Assembly (NCBI RefSeq): GCF_003755185.1
Contig: NZ_RKIC01000013.1
Span: 1 to 64,000 of the forward strand
Direction of reading: 5' to 3'
Source: Frigoribacterium sp. PhB24
Lineage (GTDB): Bacteria; Actinomycetota; Actinomycetes; Actinomycetales; Microbacteriaceae
DNA: 64,000 nt
Shown: positions 1 to 7,854 of the stretch, one piece after another
Layout of the letters: each line of letters starts with the position of its first letter
Numbering within the stretch: position 1 is the stretch's first letter
Made by a program: the position numbers and the translations under genes
Notes under the pieces: generated by a model
Databases searched by the model: none
What the model was told of the DNA's origin: nothing
What the model saw: the letters and a program-made list of their open reading frames with translations, nothing else

Positions 1-59
1 ACGCCGTCCAGGACGAGATGCTCGTCGGCGTCGCGAAGATCACCGTCGCCACCCAGTAA
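1..59 (+). CDS. C-terminal end of an unidentified protein
   Basis: The window opens inside a reading frame whose codons begin at position 3 and end with TAA at 57-59. The 18 visible residues end in KITVATQ. This is too little to identify a family. Two hairpins follow, as expected at the end of a transcription unit. Confidence 0.55.
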   Translation, partial: AVQDEMLVGVAKITVATQ

Positions 60-68
60 CACCCCTCC

Positions 69-90
69 CTGCCGACCCCCGGGTCGGCAG
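69..90 (+). terminator. GC-rich hairpin after the first gene
   Basis: CTGCCGACCC and GGGTCGGCAG form a perfect inverted repeat around a CC centre, 10 bases after the stop codon at 59. There is no T-run, so it may help 3'-end formation but is not a classical intrinsic terminator. Confidence 0.4.
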
Positions 91-158
91 GCCCCCGGGT
101 CGTCTCCGTGGCGACGCACCGGCCCCGCCCTGCTCGACGGGGTCGGCGATCCCGGTGG

Positions 159-194
159 ACCCCGCCTCGTGCTCACGCACGGGGCGGGGTTTTT
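159..194 (+). terminator. Rho-independent terminator
   Basis: ACCCCGCC at 159-166 and CGTG at 168-171 pair with CACG at 178-181 and GGCGGGGT at 183-190, joined by one G-U pair. This gives a 13-bp stem with a six-base loop. TTTTT follows at 190-194. It would end the transcript of the gene stopping at 59 and sits just before the end of the convergent gene at 211. Confidence 0.75.
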
Positions 195-210
195 CCGTTC
201 CCGGCCCGGG

Positions 211-588
211 TCAGGATGACCGGCGGCGACCGGCGGCGGGCTCGGGAGGCGCGGCGGGCGGCCACGGGTCGGGCTCGGCCGTGCTGCGGGCGATGAGCGT
301 ACGGACGTCGGCGTCGTGCTGCAGCGTCCACGCGACGGCCGAGTTCAGCGACGACGCAGTGTGCAACCACGGGCGACGTCCGCCCTCGTCGCGGCAGTGG
401 GCGTAGACGTCGAAGGCGAAACCGCCCGTGACCGGCCGCTGGCGCACGTAGCCGAGCGGGGCCGCCTCGCCCTGCCGGATCAACCACAGCCCCTGACCCC
501 CCGGGATCGGCGGATGCGCGCACGGATGCTCGGCCGGCGGCTTGTTCAGCGCCGCCCGCGCGTTGTCGAACTTCGTCTGCACGCCCAT
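211..588 (-). CDS. Hypothetical protein, about 125 residues
   Basis: No family is recognised. The protein starts MGVQTKFDNARAALNKPP, has a central part rich in W, R and G, and ends in a low-complexity proline/arginine tail. A GTG at 612 would add eight residues. I prefer the ATG at 588 because the added residues (VAPTVTV) lead straight back into repeat DNA. No Shine-Dalgarno is visible at either start. It stands alone, with a 9-bp minisatellite upstream and a terminator shared with the converging gene downstream. Codon usage looks normal for the genome, so it is probably a real gene. Confidence 0.55.
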   Translation of the reverse strand: MGVQTKFDNARAALNKPPAEHPCAHPPIPGGQGLWLIRQGEAAPLGYVRQRPVTGGFAFDVYAHCRDEGGRRPWLHTASSLNSAVAWTLQHDADVRTLIARSTAEPDPWPPAAPPEPAAGRRRSS

Positions 589-616
589 GACGGTGACCGT
601 AGGCGCGACCACCGAC

Positions 617-668
617 GCCCGGCCCGCCCGGCCCGCCCGGCCCGCCCGGCCCGCCCGGCCCGCCCGGC
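617..668. repeat. GC minisatellite, 9-bp unit GGCCCGCCC
   Basis: About five head-to-tail copies of GGCCCGCCC lie just upstream of the minus-strand gene starting at 588. A second array of the same unit is at 5663-5715. The 9-bp period keeps any reading frame crossing it open. Confidence 0.85.
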
Positions 669-680
669 CCGGCCGGCCCG

Positions 681-740
681 GCGAGATGTCGCGACGTGCC
701 GCTCATCTCCGGACGTGAGCGGCACGTCGTGACATCTCGA
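681..740. repeat. 60-bp palindromic repeat, CGAGATGTC family
   Basis: The left arm 682-705 and right arm 716-739 are 24 bases each and match at all but one position around a 10-base loop. The same arm sequence recurs at 6506-6565. The element sits in the gap between divergently transcribed genes, so it is not a simple terminator. Confidence 0.9.
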
Positions 741-835
741 GCCGCCGGGGAGGCTCCGGCGTACGACGAAAGTCGTACGCGAGGTCCCGACTCCTGCACC
801 CGGTGTCGCGGCGACGCAACCGCGAGCGTAGAGAC

Positions 836-2935
836 ATGATCACGACACCGACCCGAGAAGCCCCTCCGTCCCGCCGGCGCCACCCGCGCCTCCTCGTCCG
901 CAAGACCCTCGCCGCCGCGGCCGTCGTCGCCCTGGGCGTGACGCTCGCCGGGTGCGCCTCCGGGGCGACGGGCGCGACGACCGACGCCGCGCCTCCTGCA
1001 CCGCCGCAGCACCAGCCCGGCGGGCACTCCCTCACCCGCGACGACGTCGACTCGTGGCTCGACGGGGCCGTCGGCTCGGCGCTGCAGACGACCGGCATCC
1101 CGGGAGCGACCGTCTCGGTCGTGGCCGACGGCGAGCTGCTGACGGCCCGCGGTTACGGCATGGCGGACACCGGCACCGGCGACACACCCGCCGCGGCCGT
1201 CGACCCCGAGCGCACGCTGTTCCGCGTCGGCTCGGTGTCGAAGGTGGTCTCGGCCACGGCCATCATGCAGCTCGTCGAGAAGGGCGAGCTCGACCTGGAC
1301 GCCGACGTACAGCAGTACCTCGACTTCGACCTCGACACCCCGAAGGGCGCCGTCACCCTGCGGCACCTGCTCACCCACACGGCCGGCTTCGAAGAGGTCA
1401 TCGCCGGACTGATCGGGACGCCCGGCAGCGAGAAGACCCTGCGTGAGGCCGTCTCGGAGGCGCCGCCCGCCCAGGTCTACACACCCGGCACGACCCCGGC
1501 GTACTCGAACTACGGAGCCACCCTGGCCGGTTACGTCGCCGAGCGGGTCAGCGGCGTCCCCTTCGACGAACTGCTGCAGCAGCAGGTCTTCGACCGCGCC
1601 GGTATGACCTCGTCGTCGTTCGCGCAGCCGCTGCCCGCCGACCTCGACGCCCGCCTGTCCCACGGCTACCCGGACGACTCGAAGCCCGCGGTCGCCACCG
1701 AGGTCGTCAACGCGGCCCCGGCCGGCGCGATGTCGGCGACGGCGACCGACATGGCCCGCTTCATGCTCGCCCAGCTCGGCGATCTGCCCGACGACCAGGC
1801 GCTGCTGCAGCCCGAGACGCTCGCCGAGATGCACCGCCCCGCCCTCGACGCCGACGACCTCGGCACGCTCGTGGCCGGCCAGCGCATGGACCTCGCCTTC
1901 TTCGACGACAGCACCCCCGGCCTGGCCGCCTTCGGTCACGACGGCGACACCCAGGTCTTCCACTCGGCGATGCGGATGTTCCCCGAGCACGACACCGGCA
2001 TCTTCCTCAGCCTGAACGGCAGCGGCCGCTCGGCCACGGCCTCGCTCGACCTGCGCACCACGGTGCTGCAGGGGTTCGCCGACCGGTACCTGCGCGACAC
2101 GGCGACGATCGCGTCGGGCGCCGGCACCGGCACCGGCTCCACCGACTCCGCGGACGGCCCCGTGGCCGCCGACCTGGCCGGCACGTACCTGTCGTCTCGC
2201 TCCCCCGTCACCAACCCCGGCGCCCTGCTCGCCCTGAGCGGTCAGACCACGGTCGTGCCCCGCTCGGACGGCACGGTCGCCGTGACCCCGAAGCCGCTCG
2301 GCGTGACCACCGGCGTCTACGAGAAGGTCGGGACCGACCTGTGGCGCGAGGTCGGCGGGGACGCCCTGCTCGCGACCCGGACGGCCGGCACCGACGGGGA
2401 CGCGACGGTCGAGGCGATCTCGTGGGGCGCCTCCTTCACCATGCTGCGAGCGCAGCCCTGGCAGGCGGCGTCGGCCGTGCTGCCGGGCGTGATCCTCGCC
2501 GTCGTGGTGCTGCTCGCCTCGATGATCGTCTGGCCCGCCACCGCCCTCGCCGGCGTCGGTCGACGCCGTCGGGACATCCGAGCGGGCCTGTCGTCCGGAT
2601 CGGTCGCCACCACCCCGCGTCGCCGCGACCGCACCCTGCTGCTGTCCCGCCTGGGGCAGGCGTCGACGCTGCTGGCCCTCGTCGGCTGGGCGGTCGTCGC
2701 GGTGCAGGCCATGTCGTTCGTCGAGGTGTCGGCCGTGACGATGCGTGTCCTGCAGGGATTGCAGCTGCTCGGAGTCGTCGCGATCGTGCCGGCGGCCCTG
2801 GTCGCCTGGCGAGCCGTGCGCGACCGTCGCGGCTGGGCCGTGCTGACCGGACGCCTCCTCGTCCTCGTGTCGCTCGTGGTGCTCGCCGGCTTCGCCTTCG
2901 GCTTCCGCCTCATCTCCCCGAGCGTGAGCTTCTGA
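836..2935 (+). CDS. Membrane-anchored serine hydrolase of the beta-lactamase (PF00144) superfamily
   Basis: A roughly 699-residue lipoprotein-type protein. Residues 37-40 form the lipobox LAGC, with Cys40 the predicted lipidated residue. The penicillin-binding fold follows, with SVSK (Ser133, Lys136), HTAGF at 181, YSN (Tyr223, Asn225) and a late HDG motif. About 130 C-terminal residues hold four hydrophobic segments. Family members are class C-like beta-lactamases, D-aminopeptidases and esterases acting outside the cell; the substrate cannot be told here. I chose ATG 836 over an upstream ATG at 803 because CGTAGAGAC just before it resembles a leaderless promoter and the signal peptide begins there. 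The stop TGA shares one base with an ATG (2935) in the frame of the next gene, a histidine kinase. Confidence 0.85.
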   Translation: MITTPTREAPPSRRRHPRLLVRKTLAAAAVVALGVTLAGCASGATGATTDAAPPAPPQHQPGGHSLTRDDVDSWLDGAVGSALQTTGIPGATVSVVADGELLTARGYGMADTGTGDTPAAAVDPERTLFRVGSVSKVVSATAIMQLVEKGELDLDADVQQYLDFDLDTPKGAVTLRHLLTHTAGFEEVIAGLIGTPGSEKTLREAVSEAPPAQVYTPGTTPAYSNYGATLAGYVAERVSGVPFDELLQQQVFDRAGMTSSSFAQPLPADLDARLSHGYPDDSKPAVATEVVNAAPAGAMSATATDMARFMLAQLGDLPDDQALLQPETLAEMHRPALDADDLGTLVAGQRMDLAFFDDSTPGLAAFGHDGDTQVFHSAMRMFPEHDTGIFLSLNGSGRSATASLDLRTTVLQGFADRYLRDTATIASGAGTGTGSTDSADGPVAADLAGTYLSSRSPVTNPGALLALSGQTTVVPRSDGTVAVTPKPLGVTTGVYEKVGTDLWREVGGDALLATRTAGTDGDATVEAISWGASFTMLRAQPWQAASAVLPGVILAVVVLLASMIVWPATALAGVGRRRRDIRAGLSSGSVATTPRRRDRTLLLSRLGQASTLLALVGWAVVAVQAMSFVEVSAVTMRVLQGLQLLGVVAIVPAALVAWRAVRDRRGWAVLTGRLLVLVSLVVLAGFAFGFRLISPSVSF

Positions 2936-3027
2936 TGACCCGCCCCCAGCGCGACGTCCGGGCCGACGGTGCACAGCCGTCGTCGGCCCGGGGTCGCCAG
3001 GGCCACGGCACCTGGCATGCTCGGACG

Positions 3028-4455
3028 GTGACCACGACCCCTGACACCGCGCCCGCCGCGACCACCTCGGCGACGGACCCCACCTCGGCGGCCTCGGCCG
3101 GGCCGGGCGTGGCGACGGTGCGTCGCGTCCTCGAACGGCTGGGCGTGCGCACGGCGCTCGGCCGCGACGTCGCCCTCGCGGCCGTCTGGGCGCTCGTCAC
3201 GATCGTCTTCCTCGCGACACTGCTGGCGGCGGGCGAGTTCTACGGGGCGAACCGCAGCATCCCGACCGCCCAGGTCGTCGCCGTCGTCGTGCTGGCGCTC
3301 GTCCAGCAGGTGCCCCTGGTGATGCGGCGGGTCCGACCGGTCACGGCGCTGCTCGCCGTCGCCGTGCTGCAGGCGGGCCTGCTCGCGGTGCTGCCCACCG
3401 GCCTCGCCCTCTGGACGGCGGCGCCCGTCGTGACGGCCTACACGGTCGCCACGCTCCGACCGACGCGGGTCGTCGTCGGTGCCGTGCTCGCCGCCGTCGG
3501 CATCGAGGCCGTCGGGGCAGCCGTCGGGGCCTCGGCGATCGTCAAGGACCAGCTCGGGGCCACCCCCGGCCTCGGCGAACTCGGCGCGGTCGTCGAAGCG
3601 CTCGCCCTCGTGGCCAGTGCGGTGCTGATCAACGGCGTGAGCGCGGCCGTCGGCTCGTGGGTGGCCCTGCGCCGCGCCCACGACCGCGACGCCCGCGCCC
3701 GCGCGGCCGAGAGCATCGAGCACCAGGCGACGCTCACCCGGGCGGCGGTCGCCGCCGAGCGCACCCGCATGGCCCGCGAGCTGCACGACGTCGCCGCGCA
3801 CCACCTCACGGGGCTGGTCGTCCAGGCGGGTGCCGCCGAGCGCCTCGTCGACGGCGACCCCGAGCGCGCGAAAGAGTCCCTGCGCAGCGTCCGCGCCCAG
3901 GGTCGCGAGACCCTCGACGCGCTGCGGTCGATCGTGGGCATCCTCCGCGAGACCGGCGACGGGCCGAGCGGCACCGTGCCGGTGCCGGGTCTCGGTGACG
4001 TGAGCGACCTCGTCGACCAGGCCCGCGCCTCCGGGGTCGTCGTCGAGTCGCACGTCGACGGGACCCTGCCGTCGCTGCCCCCGCTCGCCGACGTGACGGC
4101 CTACCGCACGGTTCAAGAGGCACTCGTCAACGCCCGCCGCCACGCACCAGGGGTGGCGGTCGAACTGCGCCTGCGAGCCACGGCCGGCTCCCTGGTGATC
4201 GTCGTCGAGAACGACCTCCCCGTCACTCGCGACACGTCGGGCGGGGGCGGATTCGGGCTGGTCGGCATGCGCGAGCGGGCCGACCTGGTCGGCGGACGGC
4301 TCGACACCGGGGCGACCGCCGAGGGGCGGTGGCGGGTGCGGCTCGAGCTGCCGGTCGAGACCGACGCCTCGCCGGCCGGGCCGTCGGCGCCCGCTGCGAC
4401 GTCCGCTGCGACGTCCGGGCCCGGCGCGGAGCTCGCCGGCGGGGGTGCCGAATGA
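3028..4455 (+). CDS. Sensor histidine kinase, NarL type (HisKA_3)
   Basis: About 475 residues. The N-terminal half has around six membrane segments and little extracellular loop, suggesting intramembrane sensing. The dimerisation/phosphoacceptor motif is RELHD with His253, followed by an HATPase_c domain with the N-box EALVNARRHA and a G-rich box GFGLVGMRERA. GTG 3028 has CATGCT six bases upstream, like other leaderless starts here. An in-frame ATG at 2935, overlapping the previous stop, is the alternative and would add 31 residues. The stop overlaps the response-regulator start by ATGA, so the two are a cognate pair. The signal is unknown. Confidence 0.88.
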   Translation: MTTTPDTAPAATTSATDPTSAASAGPGVATVRRVLERLGVRTALGRDVALAAVWALVTIVFLATLLAAGEFYGANRSIPTAQVVAVVVLALVQQVPLVMRRVRPVTALLAVAVLQAGLLAVLPTGLALWTAAPVVTAYTVATLRPTRVVVGAVLAAVGIEAVGAAVGASAIVKDQLGATPGLGELGAVVEALALVASAVLINGVSAAVGSWVALRRAHDRDARARAAESIEHQATLTRAAVAAERTRMARELHDVAAHHLTGLVVQAGAAERLVDGDPERAKESLRSVRAQGRETLDALRSIVGILRETGDGPSGTVPVPGLGDVSDLVDQARASGVVVESHVDGTLPSLPPLADVTAYRTVQEALVNARRHAPGVAVELRLRATAGSLVIVVENDLPVTRDTSGGGGFGLVGMRERADLVGGRLDTGATAEGRWRVRLELPVETDASPAGPSAPAATSAATSGPGAELAGGGAE

Positions 4456-5201
4456 TCCGGGTCGTGCTGGTCGACGACCAGGCGATCGTCCGGACCGGCT
4501 TCCGGGTCGTGCTCGAGACGGCGGGCGGCATCGAGGTCGTCGGCGAGGCGTCCGGCGGGCGCGAGGCGGTCGAGGTCGTCCGCCGCACCCGACCCGACGT
4601 CGTCGTGATGGACGTGCGCATGCCCGGCGGCGACGGCATCGAGGCGACGCGGGCGATCGTCGACGCGCGGGTCGGGACCGGCGGCGCAGGAACGCCCGCC
4701 GTCACCGGCGTCACCGGCGTCACCGGCGTCACGGGTGTCACGGGTGTCGAACAGGAGGCGCGGGTCGGGTCGGCGAGCGCCCCTGCCGTCCTCGTCGCCA
4801 CGACCTTCGACCTCGACGAGTACGTCTTCGGCGCCCTCGAGGCGGGCGCGAGCGGGTTCGTGCTGAAGGACGTCGAGCCGGACGAGTTCGTCGGGGCCGT
4901 GCGGGCCCTGGCCTCGGGTCGTGCGGCGATCGACGGTGCCACCACGCGGCGGGTGATCGCCGAGTTCACACGTCGGCGACGCACGTCGGCGGTCGAGCCG
5001 TCACCCGACGTCCTGACCGAGCGCGAGCGTGAGCTCGTCCGCCTGCTCGGCGAGGGGCTGTCGAACGACGAGATCGGCGAGCGCCTGGTCGTCGAGACGA
5101 GCACGGTCAAGTCGCACCTCACCCGCATCACGACCAAGCTCGGCACCCGTGACCGGCTGCAGACCGTCGTCTGGGCCTACCGCTCGGGCCTGCTGCCCTG
5201 A
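4452..5201 (+). CDS. Response regulator, NarL/LuxR family, with a low-complexity insertion in the receiver
   Basis: About 249 residues. The receiver starts IRVVLVDDQ, has the phosphoacceptor Asp54 in VVVMDVRMPGG and the conserved Lys in FVLKD. A C-terminal LuxR helix-turn-helix carries LTERERELVRLLGEGLSNDEI. Between helix 3 and strand 4 of the receiver there is an extra stretch of roughly 30 residues made of VTG repeats followed by EQEARVGS, where family members have a short loop. It is encoded by a 9-bp minisatellite plus one copy of the AGGAGGCGCG word. The DNA-binding half is intact, so the protein is probably functional. It is translationally coupled to the kinase before it. Confidence 0.9.
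   Translation: MIRVVLVDDQAIVRTGFRVVLETAGGIEVVGEASGGREAVEVVRRTRPDVVVMDVRMPGGDGIEATRAIVDARVGTGGAGTPAVTGVTGVTGVTGVTGVEQEARVGSASAPAVLVATTFDLDEYVFGALEAGASGFVLKDVEPDEFVGAVRALASGRAAIDGATTRRVIAEFTRRRRTSAVEPSPDVLTERERELVRLLGEGLSNDEIGERLVVETSTVKSHLTRITTKLGTRDRLQTVVWAYRSGLLP
4701..4748 (+). repeat. 9-bp tandem repeat in the response-regulator gene
   Basis: Five copies of GTCACCGGC or GTCACGGGT encode a (Val-Thr-Gly) run. A copy of AGGAGGCGCG starts five bases beyond, at 4753. Confidence 0.85.
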
Positions 5202-5214
5202 GCCGGCCGCCCCC

Positions 5215-5262
5215 AGCCGACCGCCCACGTCGCACCGTGCGGCACAGGGGTGGAGGTCGGCT
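5215..5262. terminator. Candidate bidirectional hairpin between convergent genes
   Basis: AGCCGACC at 5215-5222 pairs with GGTCGGCT at 5255-5262, overlapping the stop codon of the minus-strand gene. The long loop can fold further (GCACCG/CGGTGC-like). There is no T-run on either side. Confidence 0.35.
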
Positions 5263-5572
5263 AGGCGACCGGTTCGACGAGTGTGACGTGCTGCGTCGCC
5301 ACCCGCACGGGCTGGCCGGCGAACGCGGCGGCCCGCGCCTCGGACTGCAGGTAGGCGGCCTCGACCTCGGCGAACCGGGCCGCGTCACCGGGAGTGCTGA
5401 CGGCCCAGACGAACTCGTTCGCGTCGCGGTCGGCGTAGGCGAACTCGATCGCGAAGCCCTCGGACAGGCGGGCGGGGATCAACGTCGACGTGAACCACGC
5501 GACGAAGTCGTCGAGCACCCCCTCGACGAGTTCGTAGCGGCGCAGCTGGACGGTCTTCGACGAATCGGTCAT
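5261..5572 (-). CDS. Small dimeric alpha/beta-barrel (NIPSNAP-like) protein
   Basis: A 103-residue cytoplasmic protein. Its pattern (TVQLRRYELVEGVLDDFVAWF at the start, then two more beta-rich segments, then a C-terminal strand) resembles NIPSNAP or antibiotic-monooxygenase-like barrels that form dimers. No catalytic motif is obvious. The start ATG at 5572 is well placed for this fold. It is a single gene converging on the response regulator. The family call rests on pattern only. Confidence 0.6.
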   Translation of the reverse strand: MTDSSKTVQLRRYELVEGVLDDFVAWFTSTLIPARLSEGFAIEFAYADRDANEFVWAVSTPGDAARFAEVEAAYLQSEARAAAFAGQPVRVATQHVTLVEPVA

Positions 5573-5598
5573 GCCGCCACCCTACTGACGCCCCACAG

Positions 5599-5661
5599 CA
5601 CCACGAGATGGACACCGCACCACGACTAGTCCTGGCGCTGTGGCCATCGCCTGGCGTTGTG
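5599..5661. repeat. Degenerate palindromic repeat, CACCACGAGATGG family
   Basis: It begins CACCACGAGATGGACACCGC, like the intact palindrome at 43678-43735, and ends CGCCTGGCGTTGTG, but the arms pair poorly. I read it as a decayed copy. A minisatellite follows directly. Confidence 0.45.
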
Positions 5662-5662
5662 C

Positions 5663-5715
5663 CGGCCCGGCCCGCCCGGCCCGCCCGGCCCGCCCGGCCC
5701 GCCCGGCCCGCCCGG
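5663..5715. repeat. GC minisatellite, 9-bp unit GGCCCGCCC (second array)
   Basis: Five to six head-to-tail copies of the same unit as at 617-668, ending about 50 bases upstream of the permease start at 5763. Confidence 0.85.
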
Positions 5716-5762
5716 CGTCGTACCAGCCACGCCCGCCACGCCCGCCCGGGTAGCGTGGCGGC

Positions 5763-6488
5763 GTGACACCGCTGACGCTCTCCCTCGCCGCCGCGGCCAT
5801 CGTGGTCGGTGCGCTCACGCAACGGATGGCGGGTATCGGCTTCGCGCTCACCGCCGCACCCCTGCTCGTCGTGGTCCTCGGCCCCGAGGCCGGGGTCTCG
5901 GTCGGCAACGCCCTCGCCGCCGTGCTGGCGCTGGTGGTGCTGGCGAGCACCTGGCGGACGGTGCGGTGGCGGACGGCGGCCCTCCTCGTCCTGCCCGCGC
6001 TCGTGACGATCCCGATCGGGGCGTGGGTCGTGCGGACGGCCCCGACCGGTCCGCTGACCGTCGCGGTGGGCGCCCTGGCCTTGGTCGGAGTGCTGGTGAT
6101 GGCGTTCTCGAGCCGCGCGCGCCTCCTGCCCGGCCGGGTCGGCGCCGTCGCCGCCGGGGCGCTCGGCGGCTTCATGAACGTCACCGCCGGTGTCGGCGGT
6201 CCCGCGCTCACGGTGCACGCCGCGAGCGACCGCTGGCCCCGCGAGGTCTTCGTGGGCACCGGCCAGGTCTTCCTGCTCTCGATCAACCTGACGTCGGTGG
6301 TGACGAAGGGCATCCCGCCCGAGCCGGTCCCGGTCTGGGCGGGAGCGCTCGGCCTGCTGTTCGTCGGGGCGTTCGTCGGGCACCACCTCAGCAAGGTGGT
6401 GCCGGCCCGGGTCGGCCGCGTCCTCGTGCTGACGCTCGCCGGCGTCGGCAGCGCCCTCGCCCTGGTCCGGGGCATCACCCAGCTCTGA
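5763..6488 (+). CDS. TauE/SafE-family membrane permease
   Basis: A 241-residue protein made almost entirely of membrane segments (about seven to eight). The two-fold internal repeat has glycine-rich starts (GIGFALTAAPLL and GGFMNVTAGVGGPAL), the mark of the sulfite exporter TauE/SafE family. Members export sulfite, sulfoacetate or other organic anions; the substrate is not evident. The GTG start lies eight bases after TAGCGT, a typical leaderless arrangement in this window. The gene stands alone. Confidence 0.85.
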   Translation: MTPLTLSLAAAAIVVGALTQRMAGIGFALTAAPLLVVVLGPEAGVSVGNALAAVLALVVLASTWRTVRWRTAALLVLPALVTIPIGAWVVRTAPTGPLTVAVGALALVGVLVMAFSSRARLLPGRVGAVAAGALGGFMNVTAGVGGPALTVHAASDRWPREVFVGTGQVFLLSINLTSVVTKGIPPEPVPVWAGALGLLFVGAFVGHHLSKVVPARVGRVLVLTLAGVGSALALVRGITQL

Positions 6489-6505
6489 CCCGCCACCGCA
6501 TCCCG

Positions 6506-6565
6506 CCGAGATGTCACGACGTGCCGCTCACGTTCGAACGTGCGCGGCACGTCGTGACATCTCGG
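6506..6565. repeat. 60-bp palindromic repeat, CGAGATGTC family
   Basis: Two 30-base arms meet at 6535/6536 with no loop and one mismatch. The outer 24 bases of each arm match the element at 681-740. It lies between the permease stop and rlmC. Confidence 0.93.
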
Positions 6566-6643
6566 CAGCTGGAGCAGAACGGGCAGCCCGGACGAGGAGG
6601 CGCGGGCCCCGTCCCCTCGCCCCTCGCCTAGACTCGGCCCGCC

Positions 6644-7828
6644 ATGCAGTGCGACTACTTCGACGCGGGGCTGTGCCGTTCGTGCACGCTCCTCGACCGC
6701 CCCTACCCGGTGCAGGTCGCCGAGAAAGAGGCGCGCGTCCGCGACCTCCTCGGCGAGCGTCACGCCGCCGCGGCCTGGCTGCCGACGCTGACCGGCCCCG
6801 AGGCGGGGTTCCGCAACAAGGCGAAGATGGTCGTCGGGGGGACGATCGACGAGCCGACGCTCGGCATCCTCGACGGGCGTGGCCAGGGCGTCGACCTGCG
6901 GGGCTGCGGGTTGCACACGGCGGGCATCCAGGCGGTGCTGCCGACGCTGGCGGCGTTCGTGACCCGCGCGCGCCTCCTGCCCTACGACGTCCCGAAGCGT
7001 CGCGGCGAGGCGAAGTACGTGCACGTTACCGAGTCTCCGACGGGCGAGCTGATGGTGCGCTTCGTGCTGCGCAGCGAGCAGGCCCTGCCGCGACTGCGTG
7101 CCGAGCTGCCCTGGCTGCTCGAGACCCTGCCGCAGGTCGTCGTCGTCTCGGTCAACCTGCTGCCCGAGCACAAGGCCGTGCTCGAGGGCGCCGACGAGAT
7201 CGTGTTGACCGATCGCGAGACGCTCACCATGGGGCTCGGCCCGGTCGACCTGCAGTTGCGGCCGCAGAGCTTCTTCCAGACGAACACCGCGATCGCGGCC
7301 GGGCTCTACGCGCAGGCGGCCGACTGGGTCGACGAGCTCGATCCGGCCTCCGTGTGGGACCTCTACTGCGGCGTCGGAGGGTTCGCCCTGCACGTCGCCC
7401 GCCCGGGCGCCGGTCGCACGAGTCGGCACGGGCACCGCGAGGTCGTCGGCATCGAGACCAGCGAGGAGGCGGTGGCCAGCGCCCGGGGCAGCGCCCGCCG
7501 CGCAGGCCTCGAGCACGTACGCTTCGCGGTGGACGACGCCACCCGGTTCGCGACGACCGCGTCCGCGGGGTCGGCGTCCTCGGGGCCCGGCACCGCGCCT
7601 CCTGAGCTCGTGATCGTCAACCCGCCCCGACGCGGTATCGGCGCCACGCTCGCCGCCTGGCTCGAGGGGTCGGACGTCGAGCACGTCGTCTACTCGAGCT
7701 GCAACCCCGTCACCCTGGCGAGCGACCTCGACGCCATGCCCTCGTTCGACGTGGTCGCCGTGCGCGTGTTCGACATGTTCCCGCAGACGCCCCACCTCGA
7801 GGCGATGGCCCTGCTGCGTCGCCGCTGA
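6644..7828 (+). CDS. rlmC: 23S rRNA (uracil-C5)-methyltransferase RlmC
   Basis: A 394-residue SAM-dependent enzyme that methylates uracil 747 of 23S rRNA in Gram-negative models. The N-terminal cysteines C3, C11 and C14, with a further Cys in RGCGLH, fit the iron-sulfur cluster of the RlmC/RlmD family and there is no TRAM domain, which favours RlmC. The SAM motif is VWDLYCGVGGFAL; the catalytic region has VIVNPPRRGIG and the nucleophile Cys in SSCNP. A linker of about 15 small residues before VIVNPPR carries a copy of the AGGAGGCGCG word. The ATG follows TAGACT by eight bases, suggesting a leaderless transcript. Confidence 0.92.
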   Translation: MQCDYFDAGLCRSCTLLDRPYPVQVAEKEARVRDLLGERHAAAAWLPTLTGPEAGFRNKAKMVVGGTIDEPTLGILDGRGQGVDLRGCGLHTAGIQAVLPTLAAFVTRARLLPYDVPKRRGEAKYVHVTESPTGELMVRFVLRSEQALPRLRAELPWLLETLPQVVVVSVNLLPEHKAVLEGADEIVLTDRETLTMGLGPVDLQLRPQSFFQTNTAIAAGLYAQAADWVDELDPASVWDLYCGVGGFALHVARPGAGRTSRHGHREVVGIETSEEAVASARGSARRAGLEHVRFAVDDATRFATTASAGSASSGPGTAPPELVIVNPPRRGIGATLAAWLEGSDVEHVVYSSCNPVTLASDLDAMPSFDVVAVRVFDMFPQTPHLEAMALLRRR

Positions 7829-7854
7829 GCGCGCCCGGCGCCGCCGCGCGGAGG

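Noticed and set aside
617-668. Minisatellite as the linker of a collagen-like (PGG) protein
   Set aside because: The frame that would read it is antisense to a hydrolase gene and has no signal or domain.
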